The notes beneath the pieces are model-generated. The model had not been told where the DNA came from, made no database searches, and saw nothing but the letters and a program-made list of their open reading frames with translations. This document shows, piece by piece, positions 43,229-52,808 of a stretch of 64,000 nt of DNA (its first letter is position 1; the number at the start of each line of letters is the position of its first letter). The stretch is from Sphingomonadales bacterium (GTDB lineage: Bacteria > Pseudomonadota > Alphaproteobacteria > Sphingomonadales > Sphingomonadaceae): the NCBI GenBank assembly GCA_016707885.1, contig JADJGU010000001.1, positions 809,501 to 873,500 on the forward strand, written 5' to 3'. A program made the position numbers and the translations under genes.

Positions 43229-44146
43229 TTAGCCCGAAGCGCCAACAACAAGGCAGGCGAGCGCAACCAGCAGCCCCGTCAGCTTGTTCGACCGGAAATG
43301 GCCGAGCGCATTGCTCCCATCCTTTTTGAGCGAAGCGATTTGATATGCCAAGTGGAAAGCAGCAGGCGCGAGCGCGATCAGTGCCTGCCCCTGCGGTCGC
43401 GCGCTCCAGATCGCCATGCCCCAGCCCGCCAGCGCGAGCAAATAGCACACGGCAACCCCGCTGCGGATATGCTCCCCCATGCGCAGCGCGGTCGAGCGGA
43501 TGCCGACCAGTGCGTCATCCTCGCGGTCCTGCATCGCATAGATAGTGTCGTAGCCGACCACCCAGAAAATCGTGCCGCCATAGAGCCAAAGCATCGCGGT
43601 ATCGGCCACGCCCGTCACCGCCACCCATCCGACCGGCACGCCCCAGCTGAAAACCAGCCCAAGCCACAATTGCGGCCACCATGTGATGCGCTTCATGAAA
43701 GGATAGGCGGCGACCAGTGCTAGGCTGCACAGCGCAACGAAGATCGCCTCGATGCGAAGCTGCACCAGCACCAGAAAGCCGATGCCGCACAGCAGCAGCA
43801 GCCAGCCCCACGCCGCCTTCAGGCTGACCGCCCCGCTTGCCAGCGGCCTGCTCGCCGAGCGCGCCACTTTGGCGTCCAGATCGCGGTCAACAATGTCATT
43901 GTACACACACCCCGCCCCGCGCATCGCAATCGCGCCGAGCAGCATCCAGAGGATCAATGGCCAGTGGCTGAACGCCCCGCCCGCCAGCGTCAGTCCATAA
44001 ACACAGGGCCAGAAAAGCAACCACCAGCCAATCGGGCGATCGAACCGGGCGAGCAGGGCGAATGGCCTGACGCTTTCCGGCAACAGGCGGACAAGGCCTT
44101 GAATTTCTGTGTCTGGGGGAGCGGTTGTGGGCATCGAATCTGACAT
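43229..44146 (-). CDS. ubiA: 4-hydroxybenzoate polyprenyltransferase
   Basis: 305 residues with about eight membrane segments. The two Asp-rich prenyl-diphosphate motifs are NDIVDRDLD (about 82-90) and YAMQDREDD (about 200-208). ARSASRPLASG after the first is typical of UbiA. It joins a polyprenyl chain to 4-hydroxybenzoate in ubiquinone synthesis. It starts 40 bases from the divergent rsmE and is followed by the aldo/keto reductase gene on the same strand. Confidence 0.94.
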   Translation of the reverse strand: MSDSMPTTAPPDTEIQGLVRLLPESVRPFALLARFDRPIGWWLLFWPCVYGLTLAGGAFSHWPLILWMLLGAIAMRGAGCVYNDIVDRDLDAKVARSASRPLASGAVSLKAAWGWLLLLCGIGFLVLVQLRIEAIFVALCSLALVAAYPFMKRITWWPQLWLGLVFSWGVPVGWVAVTGVADTAMLWLYGGTIFWVVGYDTIYAMQDREDDALVGIRSTALRMGEHIRSGVAVCYLLALAGWGMAIWSARPQGQALIALAPAAFHLAYQIASLKKDGSNALGHFRSNKLTGLLVALACLVVGASG

Positions 44147-44186
44147 AACGCCTTGCCCACCGCTTGTCGAAGGCTATGCTTGGGCG

Positions 44187-44939
44187 ATGGTTCAAACCCC
44201 CGCCTGGCCTCCGCATTCAACCCCCCGCCTGTTTGTTGATGAGGCACTTTCAGAGGGTCGCGAGTTGCGCATCGAAGGCGGGCAGGCGCATTATCTGCTG
44301 CACGTCATGCGGCTGAAGGAAGGTGCGCCGGTCAAGCTGTTCGACGACAGAACGGGCGAGTATCTAGCGACCGTTGCCGCAACCGGAAAACGCGACCTTG
44401 TGCTCACCATCGAAGCGAAACTGCGGGAGCGTGAAGCAGCGCCGGATCTTTGGCTCTGCCAGGCGCTAATCAAGAAAGATCGGTTAGACTGGATCGCCGA
44501 GAAAAGCTGCGAATTGGGGATCGCCCGGTTCGTGCCGGTGCTGACGCAGCGCTGCGTTGCCGACAAGTTGAAGGAAGGAAGGCTACGCAGCCAGATGATC
44601 GAGGCCGCCGAGCAATGCGAACGCACCGCGCTTCCCGAAATCGCAGATTTGTCCAAATTGGATGTACTTCTGCGCGATTGGCCAGCGGACCGGTCTTTAC
44701 TGTTTTGCGATGAACGCGGCGGCAGTCCGCTGGCGGATATGTTGAAATCGGGCGGTCATACCAAGTCAGCCATCCTGATCGGCCCGGAGGGCGGGTTCAG
44801 CGATGAAGAGAATGCCGCAATCCGCGCGCATCCGCAGGCAGTGCCCGTGTCGCTTGGGCCCAATATCCTGCGCGCCGATACCGCTGCGATCGCTGCGGTC
44901 TCTATCTGGATGGCTTTGAACCCAGCCAGTCGAAGTTAA
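44187..44939 (+). CDS. rsmE: 16S rRNA (uracil1498-N3)-methyltransferase
   Basis: 250 residues from the ATG at 44187; the frame extends upstream over the ubiA start but conserved sequence begins with PRLFVDEAL. A PUA-like N-terminus (LLHVMRLKEGAPVKLFD) precedes a SPOUT domain with LIGPEGGFSDEE and VSLGPNILRADTA, which form the S-adenosylmethionine knot. In many alphaproteobacteria rsmE is followed directly by gshA; here 3.7 kb with two secreted-protein genes lies between them. Confidence 0.94.
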   Translation: MVQTPAWPPHSTPRLFVDEALSEGRELRIEGGQAHYLLHVMRLKEGAPVKLFDDRTGEYLATVAATGKRDLVLTIEAKLREREAAPDLWLCQALIKKDRLDWIAEKSCELGIARFVPVLTQRCVADKLKEGRLRSQMIEAAEQCERTALPEIADLSKLDVLLRDWPADRSLLFCDERGGSPLADMLKSGGHTKSAILIGPEGGFSDEENAAIRAHPQAVPVSLGPNILRADTAAIAAVSIWMALNPASRS

Positions 44940-45045
44940 CACTCTCCGGCGATTTGGTCCGAATTGGCGAGATTTTACATCTCGAAAGCCGCAGATTCGC
45001 TCGATTGTTTATGATTAATAAAGCAATTTCGGCCAGTTCGAAGGC

Positions 45046-47604
45046 GTGACAAGACAGGTCGAAAAAACACATAGCCGCAATATCCGACCCCGCACGGGAT
45101 GGTCGGGGGCCTGGATTCGTGCCGTTTTCGTAGCGTTTTTGTGCCTGTTTGCAGGTTTCGCGCACGCCAACCAGACGCCATCCAGCAGCAGCGGTACCGG
45201 GCCGGTTACGAAGACTTATCCCGGAACCACCACGATGCAGGTTACGCTTTCCGGCGCAAACGCAGTCATTTTCGATGATTCGATCGCACTCAATGGGATT
45301 GGCGGTGTAACTTCCGCACAGCTCTCGCCCGCAATTTCAGCAACGACCGATTCCGTCGAAATCGACGTCAACCCGGCGGGCTGCTCTTCCGCAATTTTGC
45401 GCTGTGCCAATCGTGGCGTCATGACTTTGACCTTCAGCCAACCAGTTACCAATCCCATCATTCACATCTCAGGGCTTGGCGCAAACCGTTCCAGCACAAC
45501 TCTTTTCCATACCTCACTGGTCATGACCAGTTGGACAGCTTCGGCGAAGCCGACTTTCACAGTTACCAACAGCAATGGAAATCTCTCGATCAGCGGCGAC
45601 GAGATCCGGTCGACAACGATCAATGGCCAGCCTTCCTGCACCACGACGAATAAGGCCGGTTGCGGCAGTGTGCGCATGAATGGCACGATCACATCGGTCA
45701 CGTTTCAACTTGACATGCTGATGGGCGGCAGCGGGACGGCGACCAATGTCGACGGCTGGAATTTCACCGTGTCGCTCGACGAAGATTTCGGCGATGCCCC
45801 TGCCAGTTACGATCCGGCCGCGGCTGCAAGCCACATTGTTGGCGGCTATTATATGGGTGCGGGCGTTTCGGTTGAAAATGCGGGGGTTACAAACCTGTTC
45901 GGCACGCCGATCACGCCCAGCCCGATCGCCAACGCAACCGCCTCGTCGGACGCCAATGACGACGGTGCAACAATCGGTACGCTGGTACGAGGAGTGGCGT
46001 CGACCATCGATGTAGCCGTAACCGGCAGCGGTGGGAGACTGCAGGGCTGGATTGATTGGGCTGGCGACGGTAGCTTTGCGACTGCAGGCGATCAGATTGC
46101 CACCAACGCCATTGATGGCGGGGCAGGCGATACGGATGGGTTAGCCAATGGCGTGATCCGGCTCTCGGTAACCCCGCCTCCTGGAACAACGCAGAATACG
46201 CGTTTCGCCCGCTTCAGATGGTCACCAACCTCAGGCGTCGGTCCGACCGGTCGCGCAACAGTGGGCGAAGTCGAAGACTATCAAGTGACCATTTATCCGC
46301 AGCGCGCAGATCTGTCGCTGGGCAAAACAGTCAGTAACGGCACTCCGACAAACGGTAGCTCTATCAGCTACACTTTGACTGTAGCCAGCGCAGCGAGCCC
46401 GGCATCTACGGCAACGGCCAACGGCATCACCGTGCAGGACACGCTGCCAACCGGGTTCAGCTTCGTCAGTGCGACAGGCACGGGAACCTATAACAGCGGT
46501 ACCGGTGTTTGGAGCGTCGGCAGTCTGGCGCCTGGTGCAAGCGCCTCTATCACGATTACCGGAACCGTTACGGCGACGGCCGGCACTGTCACCAACGTCG
46601 CGCAGATTACTGCCAGTTCGCTGACTGACCCGGATTCGACGCCCAATAATGGTGTGACGACCGAAGATGATTATGCTTCGGTGCCCTTCACCGTAGCAAC
46701 GGCAATGGCAGCCCCAATCTGCCCGGTGGGTACAACACAACAGATTATTTCCAACGGAACTTTCGCCTCCGGAACCGGCCCAAGCTGGACCAACTGGACC
46801 GCATCGGCGATCTGGACGGGTGCGGGCGTTGCCTCCGTAAACAGCGACACAACGTCAGGCACTTTGACCCAATCGGGACTGAGTGGGCTCAATTTTGGTC
46901 CCGGCCCTAGTGGCGGCGCTGTTATCCAATTAAGCCAATGGTGGCGCAATGGCGCTCCTGCCGCTGGCTCAACCAGCGCACAACTGACCATATCGGTCGC
47001 AGGCACGCCCTATGCGCGGATCACCACAGACGCGAGCGGCGGAACATCGGCCAGCGTTACTTATCTGAACGGGGCGTCGGGGAATCTAAGCACTATTACC
47101 GAGTTCACCTATACCGGCTGGCGGATCAATCTGCCGACGACAGTCAGCGCTACCGGAGCTCTCACCTTCACCCATGCGCCGGGCGGCGGCACTTCGGACG
47201 ACTTTGAAGTCGACAATGTGACATTGTACACATGCCAACCTGGCGAACTGACGGTCACCAAGGTCAGCAGCGTGCTGAGCGACGGAATCAGCGGAAGCAA
47301 CCCGAAAGCGCTGCCGGGCGCGATTGTCCGCTACTGCATTCTGGTAAGCAATACGGGCCCCGTTCCGGCAAGCAATGTCACCGCTGCCGACAATCTGCCC
47401 GCTGATGTGAGTTATGTTGCGGGTAGCATGGCGTCTGGTTCTAGCTGTGCGACGGCAACCACCCCGGAAGATGACGACAATAGCGGCGCCGACGAAACTG
47501 ATCCTTTTGGCATGTCTATAAGCGGAACGACCCTGGCCGGTTCAACACCGGCACTCGCGGTCGGTGCCAGTTTCGCTATGGTTTTCCATACTGTTGTCAA
47601 CTAG
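45046..47604 (+). CDS. Large secreted GEVED/DUF11-domain protein
   Basis: 852 residues from a GTG. A signal peptide spans about 25-43 (AVFVAFLCLFAGFAHA). Residues 45-240 are a beta-rich unassigned domain; 245-415 is a GEVED domain (DFGDAPASYDP, GWIDWAGDGSF, then GEVEDYQVTI); 420-545 is DUF11-like (ADLSLGKTVSNGTPTNGSS..., VQDTLPTGFSFVSATG); 560-730 is a lectin-like beta sandwich; 735-852 is a second DUF11-like module shared with the next protein. The sequence is rich in S, T, G and N. No PEP-CTERM, LPXTG or autotransporter end is present, so the release or surface-retention route is unknown. An adhesin or matrix role is possible but unproven. Confidence 0.82.
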   Translation: MTRQVEKTHSRNIRPRTGWSGAWIRAVFVAFLCLFAGFAHANQTPSSSSGTGPVTKTYPGTTTMQVTLSGANAVIFDDSIALNGIGGVTSAQLSPAISATTDSVEIDVNPAGCSSAILRCANRGVMTLTFSQPVTNPIIHISGLGANRSSTTLFHTSLVMTSWTASAKPTFTVTNSNGNLSISGDEIRSTTINGQPSCTTTNKAGCGSVRMNGTITSVTFQLDMLMGGSGTATNVDGWNFTVSLDEDFGDAPASYDPAAAASHIVGGYYMGAGVSVENAGVTNLFGTPITPSPIANATASSDANDDGATIGTLVRGVASTIDVAVTGSGGRLQGWIDWAGDGSFATAGDQIATNAIDGGAGDTDGLANGVIRLSVTPPPGTTQNTRFARFRWSPTSGVGPTGRATVGEVEDYQVTIYPQRADLSLGKTVSNGTPTNGSSISYTLTVASAASPASTATANGITVQDTLPTGFSFVSATGTGTYNSGTGVWSVGSLAPGASASITITGTVTATAGTVTNVAQITASSLTDPDSTPNNGVTTEDDYASVPFTVATAMAAPICPVGTTQQIISNGTFASGTGPSWTNWTASAIWTGAGVASVNSDTTSGTLTQSGLSGLNFGPGPSGGAVIQLSQWWRNGAPAAGSTSAQLTISVAGTPYARITTDASGGTSASVTYLNGASGNLSTITEFTYTGWRINLPTTVSATGALTFTHAPGGGTSDDFEVDNVTLYTCQPGELTVTKVSSVLSDGISGSNPKALPGAIVRYCILVSNTGPVPASNVTAADNLPADVSYVAGSMASGSSCATATTPEDDDNSGADETDPFGMSISGTTLAGSTPALAVGASFAMVFHTVVN

Positions 47605-47669
47605 AACCTTCGTTTTAGGTGTAAACGAAAAGTAGCGCCCCGTTAACCTTGTCGCGCTATAAGCGGCCT

Positions 47670-48641
47670 ATGTTCAGGCGGCTGATCTTTATGTTCCGGC
47701 CTGGCACTGCCAAGGTCGAACATGGCCCGGAATGCAATGCACTCCGGTTAATGCTGCATTTGTGCCTGCTCCCGCTAGCATTGTTCGCTGTCGCGCAGTC
47801 GGCCTTTGCCCAGATCACCTACACCAATTCGACCGACGGAACGGTCAACGAAACGGTGACGCCGTGTACCGCGCCGCTGTTACGCACCTTTTCAGTGCCG
47901 CAGATTTACAGCGTCGCCGATGTCAATATCGGTGTGGTTATGTCGCACACTTATCGAGGGGATTTGCAGATGTTTCTGCTGTCGCCCCTTGGTACGCAGA
48001 TCACCCTGATCCAGAATACGGGTACCACTCGGAATAATTTCAACGTGCTGTACGATGACAGCGCAGCAGCTTCGATCACGACACATACCGCATCGAACGA
48101 CACGGCCACCGCCACCACTGTCGCGCCACCCTATCAGCGCACATTCCGGCCTTTGCAGGCATTGTCCGCCTTTAACGGTCAAAATGCCAATGGCACCTGG
48201 ACCCTGCAGATTTGCGACAGCTTGAATGCGGACTCGGGCACCTTTTTCCACTCGACGCTGGTGATTACGCCGCAGCCCGCAACAGTAAATGCAACCAAGG
48301 TCAGCAGCATATTGAGCGACGGGATAAGTGGCTCCAACCCCAAAGCCTTGCCGGGAGCCGTCGTGCGCTATTGCGTGACCATTTCGAACGCCGGACCGGG
48401 AATAGCATCGGTTATCAATGCCAATGACACCTTGCCCCCCAATCTGACCTATATTGCGGGCTCTATGCAGTCTGGTGCCACTTGCGGCAGTGCAGCAACC
48501 GCCGAAGACGACGATGCCAGCGGCGCCGACGAAAGCGACCCCGTCGGCGCTTCCTTTTCAGCAGGTACCGTCACCATCACGCGTGCCTCGCTGTTGTCGG
48601 GCGAAAGCTTTGCCGTCGTGATGAACGCAACCGTAAGCTGA
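47670..48641 (+). CDS. Secreted protein with proprotein-convertase P domain and DUF11-like module
   Basis: 323 residues from the ATG at 47670 (other starts at 47649 and 47691). The signal peptide is LCLLPLALFAVAQSAFAQ. Residues 50-200 form a P-domain: VADVNIGVVMSHTYRGDLQMFL, quoted here only as far as 20 residues allow (VNIGVVMSHTYRGDLQ), and FNGQNANGTWTLQICDS. No protease domain accompanies it. Residues 208-323 parallel the C-terminus of the upstream protein (TKVSSILSDGISGSNPKAL, then AEDDDASGADESDP). The two genes are 65 bases apart and probably expressed together. A role in the cell envelope or matrix is inference. Confidence 0.8.
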   Translation: MFRRLIFMFRPGTAKVEHGPECNALRLMLHLCLLPLALFAVAQSAFAQITYTNSTDGTVNETVTPCTAPLLRTFSVPQIYSVADVNIGVVMSHTYRGDLQMFLLSPLGTQITLIQNTGTTRNNFNVLYDDSAAASITTHTASNDTATATTVAPPYQRTFRPLQALSAFNGQNANGTWTLQICDSLNADSGTFFHSTLVITPQPATVNATKVSSILSDGISGSNPKALPGAVVRYCVTISNAGPGIASVINANDTLPPNLTYIAGSMQSGATCGSAATAEDDDASGADESDPVGASFSAGTVTITRASLLSGESFAVVMNATVS

Positions 48642-48690
48642 TCTGCTAAAATCGCTGGCAATCGTTTCACGACATTTCTAAACCGCCGCC

Positions 48691-50064
48691 ATGAGCACAA
48701 AAACAGTTTCGAATCGCAACGATCCTGTGATCGAAACCCGCGACCAGTTGATTGCCGCTATGTCCAAGGGCGAAAAGCCCAAGGAACGTTGGCGCATTGG
48801 CACCGAGCATGAGAAATTCGTCTATTGCACTGGCGACCATCATGCGCCCTCCTATGACGAACCCGGCGGCATCCGCGATCTGTTGATGGCGATGACCGAG
48901 TTCGGCTGGGAGCCTGTCTATGAGGGCGGCAATGTCATCGCGCTCAAAGGCGCAGACGGCGCGGTCAGCCTTGAGCCCGCTGGTCAACTCGAACTATCGG
49001 GCGCACCGCTTGAAAATTTACATCAGACCTGCGCTGAAACTGGTCGTCACCTGCAACAGGTGAAGGCCATAGGAGCAAAGACCGGCAAAGCGTTTCTGGG
49101 TCTTGGCTTGTGGCCCGACAAGACTCGGGCCGACCTGCCGATCATGCCCAAGGGGCGCTATGAAATTATGCTGCGCCACATGCCGCGCGTTGGCTCTTTA
49201 GGCCTCGACATGATGTTGCGCACCTGCACCATCCAGGTCAATCTCGATTATTCGAGCGAAGCCGACATGGCGCATAAATTCCGAACCTCGCTGGCGCTGC
49301 AGCCGCTGGCGACCGCGCTATTCGCCAATTCGCCCTTCCTTGAGGGCAAGCCAAACGGCTTCCTCTCTTACCGCAGCCACATCTGGTCAGACACCGACCC
49401 GGCGCGCACCGGCATGCTGCCCTTCGTTTTCGAAGATGGTTTTGGCTATGAACGCTATGCCGACTATATGCTCGATGTGCCGATGTACTTTGTGTACCGC
49501 GACGGCAAATATATCGACGCCTCGGGCCTGAATTTCCGCGACTTTCTGAAGGGCGAGCTTTCGGTTCTGCCTGGCGAAAAACCGACCGCGTCCGACTGGG
49601 AAGACCATATGTCGACCGCCTTTCCCGAAGTGCGTCTCAAAAGCTTCCTCGAAATGCGCGGCGCCGACGGCGGGCCGTGGAGCAAAATCTGCGCATTGCC
49701 GGCCTTCTGGGTCGGCCTGCTCTACGACCAGTCGGCACTCGACGCGGCATGGGATGAGGTCAAGCACTGGACGATGGAGGAGCGCGAGTTGCTCCGTTCC
49801 TCGGTCCCCAAAATGGGCCTTGATGCGCCGATTGGCGGCGGCGGAACATTGCGCGACATTGCCGGGCGCATCGTCGAGATTGCGTCGGCAGGCCTCACCG
49901 CACGCAACCGCCTCAACAGCGGCGGCGATAATGAAAGCGGCTTCCTCGATCCGCTGCGTGAGGTCGTAGCCAGCGGCAAGACACCCGCCGAGGTGCTGCT
50001 TGACAAATATCATGGCGAATGGGGTGGCGACATTTCCCGCGTTTACGGTGAAATGAGCTTCTAG
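48691..50064 (+). CDS. gshA: Glutamate-cysteine ligase (plant/alphaproteobacterial type)
   Basis: 457 residues. RIGTEHEKFVY (ATP/Mg site), GGNVIALKGADGAVSLEPAGQ in two halves (GGNVIAL and VSLEPAGQLELSG), and FLGLGLWPDKTRADLPIMPK mark the GCS2-type family common to plants and alphaproteobacteria. YMLDVPMYFVYRDGKYI and EMRGADGGPW follow. It makes gamma-glutamylcysteine, the first step to glutathione. It normally follows rsmE in relatives but is separated here by the two secreted-protein genes. Confidence 0.94.
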   Translation: MSTKTVSNRNDPVIETRDQLIAAMSKGEKPKERWRIGTEHEKFVYCTGDHHAPSYDEPGGIRDLLMAMTEFGWEPVYEGGNVIALKGADGAVSLEPAGQLELSGAPLENLHQTCAETGRHLQQVKAIGAKTGKAFLGLGLWPDKTRADLPIMPKGRYEIMLRHMPRVGSLGLDMMLRTCTIQVNLDYSSEADMAHKFRTSLALQPLATALFANSPFLEGKPNGFLSYRSHIWSDTDPARTGMLPFVFEDGFGYERYADYMLDVPMYFVYRDGKYIDASGLNFRDFLKGELSVLPGEKPTASDWEDHMSTAFPEVRLKSFLEMRGADGGPWSKICALPAFWVGLLYDQSALDAAWDEVKHWTMEERELLRSSVPKMGLDAPIGGGGTLRDIAGRIVEIASAGLTARNRLNSGGDNESGFLDPLREVVASGKTPAEVLLDKYHGEWGGDISRVYGEMSF

Positions 50065-50240
50065 ACAGGCGTTTTCCTACTGTAACATGGATGCAACATA
50101 GCGCCGGGAATCTGCCGCAAAAGCGGCGGATTTCCTTGACCTTGCGGCATTTGGTTCTAATGGCACGGCCCAGTTGTAACAGGGACCGAAACACCCTCCT
50201 CTTTCATCTCTCATCTGCAATATCAGGGAGCAGTTGCATC

Positions 50241-52478
50241 ATGCGCACCTTTGCATCGTCTTTTGTGGCCATTGCCATCGCCACCACCAGTTTCGCCACC
50301 CCCGCTTTCGCGCAGACCGAAGCCGCCGCCGATGAAGGCCTTGGCGAAATCGTCGTCACCGCGCAGCGCCGCGAGGAAAACCTGCAGGACGTACCGCTTT
50401 CGGTCGACGTTGTTTCGGGCGACAAGCTCGCTGCAATCAATTCGGGCGGCGGCGATATCCGCGCCTTTGCCGGCCGCGTTCCCAGCCTGAACATCGAAAG
50501 CTCCTTCGGTCGCACCTTCCCGCGTTTCTACATCCGCGGCCTTGGCAACACCGATTTCGACCTCAACGCCTCACAGCCGGTCAGCCTTGTCTATGACGAT
50601 GTTGTCCTCGAAAACCCGATCCTCAAGGGCTTCCCCGTATTTGACGTCGCGCGAGTCGAAGTGCTGCGTGGCCCGCAAGGTACCCTCTTCGGCCGCAACA
50701 CGCCCGCAGGCATCGTCAAATTCGAAAGCGCCCGCCCCGATTCAACCTCCAACTATCTCAAGGGCAGCTTTGGCCGCTTCAACTCGCTGGCGCTGGAAAC
50801 CGGCATCGGTGGCCAGTTGAGCGACAGCCTGTCAGCGCGCTTCTCGGGCCAGTATCAGCGCCGCAGCGATTGGGTCGACAATATTGCCGAACCCGGCAAG
50901 AACGACCTGGAAGGCTATAGCGACATTGCCCTGCGTGGTCAGGTACAGTTCGCACCGACCGAAGACATCAAGCTCCGCGTCGCGGGTCAATATCGCGATT
51001 TCAAGGGCACCGCCCGCGTCTTCCACGCCAATATGTTTGTCCCCGGCAGCAACGATTTGAGCGGTGTTGGCGGCGTCGGCAGCGATTTCGAACGCGACAA
51101 GGTCTGGACCGACGGCATCAACTTCCAGCGATTGAAGCTTGCCAGCATTTCGAGCACGCTCGAATGGGATCTTGGCCCTGCAACGCTGACCTCCGTCACC
51201 GCATGGTGGATGGGCAAATATCGCAGCCGTGGCGACATTGACGGCGGCTTTGGTGCAGCTTTCCTTCCCGTCTCTGGCCCGGGCTTCATCCCTTTCCCCG
51301 CACAGTCGCGCGACGATGTGCCTGATCTGGATCAGGTGACGCAGGAAGTCCGCCTTTCTTCGAACAATGACGAGGGCTTGAAGTGGCAGGCAGGCGTCTT
51401 CTACTTTGACGAAGATCTCGCCATTGCATCGTTCAACTATGACAATCCGCAGGACACCAATGCCAGCGTCACCGCGCTGCAGCAACAGAATTCCAAGGCC
51501 TGGGGTGTTTTCGGATCGCTGACCTATCCAGTAAGCGAGCAACTCGCCCTGACCGCAGGCGTTCGTTACAACAATGACAAGCGCCGCCTCGATGTCGGTC
51601 GTACCGGCTTTTTCGGCGCGATCGGCACCGGTTTTGCCCGCGTCAAGGACGACAACCTGACCTGGGATCTGAGCGCGACCTATGCCGCGACCGACGACAT
51701 CAATCTCTACGCCCGCGTTGCCAAGGGCTATCGCGCGCCATCGATCCAGGGCCGTGCGCTGTTCGTCTTCACCACGGTGCAGGATGCCATCAGCACCGCG
51801 GATTCGGAAACCATCCTGTCGTTCGAAGGCGGCGTGAAGGCCAATCTGGGTGGCCGTTCGCGCTTCAACCTGTCGATCTTCAAATATGACCTGAAAGACG
51901 CGCAGCTGACCGCCGTCGGGGGCACCAGCAATGCTGCCACGCTGATCAACGCAGACAAGGTCGACGGCTATGGCTTCGAAGCCGAATTCGAAACCCGCCC
52001 GGTCGACAATCTCGTGCTGACCGCAGGCCTCAGCTACAACCGCGCCAAGATTGACGATCCCAATGCCTTCATTACCGGCTGCGGTGGCGGCTGCACTGTC
52101 ACCGATCCGGTGCGTGCTGGCAGCCCGGGCATCTACTCGATCGACGGCAACCAGTTGCCCCAGGCCCCGAAATGGTCTGCCAACTGGACCGCCGGTTATG
52201 GCGTTCCGATGGGCAATGGCGAGCTTTATGCCTTCACCGACTGGGCCTATCGTTCGAAGGTCAACTTCTTCCTCTACACCTCGGAAGAGTTTAACGACGA
52301 CCATATGCTCGAAGGCGGCCTGCGCGCGGGTTATCGCAGCGACCGTGTCGACATCGCTGCCTTTGTCCGCAACATCACCAATGATGTATCTGCGGTTGGC
52401 GGCATCGATTTCAACAACCTGACCGGCTTCGTCAACGAGCCGCGCATCTGGGGTCTGGAACTCGGCCTGAAATTCTAG
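50241..52478 (+). CDS. TonB-dependent receptor
   Basis: 745 residues from the ATG at 50241 with AGGGAG upstream; an earlier in-frame start at 50091 is less likely. Signal peptide FVAIAIATTSFATPAFAQ. The plug domain follows with EIVVTAQRREENLQDVPLSV and VEVLRGPQGTLFGRNTPAG, both typical of sphingomonad receptors, then a 22-strand barrel ending in WGLELGLKF with a terminal Phe. The TonB box is probably near EIVVTA. Ligand unknown. It is followed by a strong terminator. Confidence 0.93.
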   Translation: MRTFASSFVAIAIATTSFATPAFAQTEAAADEGLGEIVVTAQRREENLQDVPLSVDVVSGDKLAAINSGGGDIRAFAGRVPSLNIESSFGRTFPRFYIRGLGNTDFDLNASQPVSLVYDDVVLENPILKGFPVFDVARVEVLRGPQGTLFGRNTPAGIVKFESARPDSTSNYLKGSFGRFNSLALETGIGGQLSDSLSARFSGQYQRRSDWVDNIAEPGKNDLEGYSDIALRGQVQFAPTEDIKLRVAGQYRDFKGTARVFHANMFVPGSNDLSGVGGVGSDFERDKVWTDGINFQRLKLASISSTLEWDLGPATLTSVTAWWMGKYRSRGDIDGGFGAAFLPVSGPGFIPFPAQSRDDVPDLDQVTQEVRLSSNNDEGLKWQAGVFYFDEDLAIASFNYDNPQDTNASVTALQQQNSKAWGVFGSLTYPVSEQLALTAGVRYNNDKRRLDVGRTGFFGAIGTGFARVKDDNLTWDLSATYAATDDINLYARVAKGYRAPSIQGRALFVFTTVQDAISTADSETILSFEGGVKANLGGRSRFNLSIFKYDLKDAQLTAVGGTSNAATLINADKVDGYGFEAEFETRPVDNLVLTAGLSYNRAKIDDPNAFITGCGGGCTVTDPVRAGSPGIYSIDGNQLPQAPKWSANWTAGYGVPMGNGELYAFTDWAYRSKVNFFLYTSEEFNDDHMLEGGLRAGYRSDRVDIAAFVRNITNDVSAVGGIDFNNLTGFVNEPRIWGLELGLKF

Positions 52479-52500
52479 TTCCGGAAGTTCCGGTTTGAGC

Positions 52501-52543
52501 AAAGGGGCGGTCATGCAACGGTGTGACCGCCCCTTTTGCTTTT
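52501..52543 (+). terminator. Rho-independent terminator of the TonB-receptor gene
   Basis: AAAGGGGCGGTCA (52501-52513) pairs with TGACCGCCCCTTT (52524-52536) across a 10-base loop and is followed by TTGCTTTTG. A 13-bp perfect GC-rich stem with a T-rich tail, 23 bases after the receptor stop, is a textbook intrinsic terminator. Confidence 0.9.
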
Positions 52544-52647
52544 GCGTACGACGATGCTGTGTCGCGATTTCAATTCTCTAGCATCCGATGATTGCATCTG
52601 ATCGGGAATCGCTTTAAGGGCGCTGGTCTTCGCTTCGGCGGAGCCGC

Positions 52648-52723
52648 AGGAGTTTAGCTCAGTTGGTAGAGCATCGGTCTCCAAAACCGAGGGTCGTGGG
52701 TTCGAGTCCCCCAACTCCTGCCA
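52648..52723 (+). tRNA. tRNA-Trp (CCA anticodon)
   Basis: 76 bases with CCA encoded at 52721-52723. Acceptor AGGAGTT pairs with AACTCCT; D arm GCTC/GAGC; anticodon stem TCGGT/ACCGA with loop CTCCAAA (anticodon CCA); T arm GTGGG with TTCGAGT and CCCCC. In many bacteria this gene lies directly before secE; here 6 kb separates them. Confidence 0.95.
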
Positions 52724-52808
52724 TTTCTTCCTTGGCATTATTTTTCGCTTGAACCTGCGCGCAAGCCTATTCACACGGATGTAAACAACGCTGTGTGAGG
52801 AGAATGGC

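Noticed and set aside
47609..47629. TTCGTTT/AAACGAA inverted repeat between the two secreted-protein genes
   Set aside because: Short and AT-rich, without a T-run; too weak to call a terminator.
50832..52514. 560-codon minus-strand frame opposite the TonB receptor
   Set aside because: No signal, motif or start site; the receptor on the plus strand is complete.
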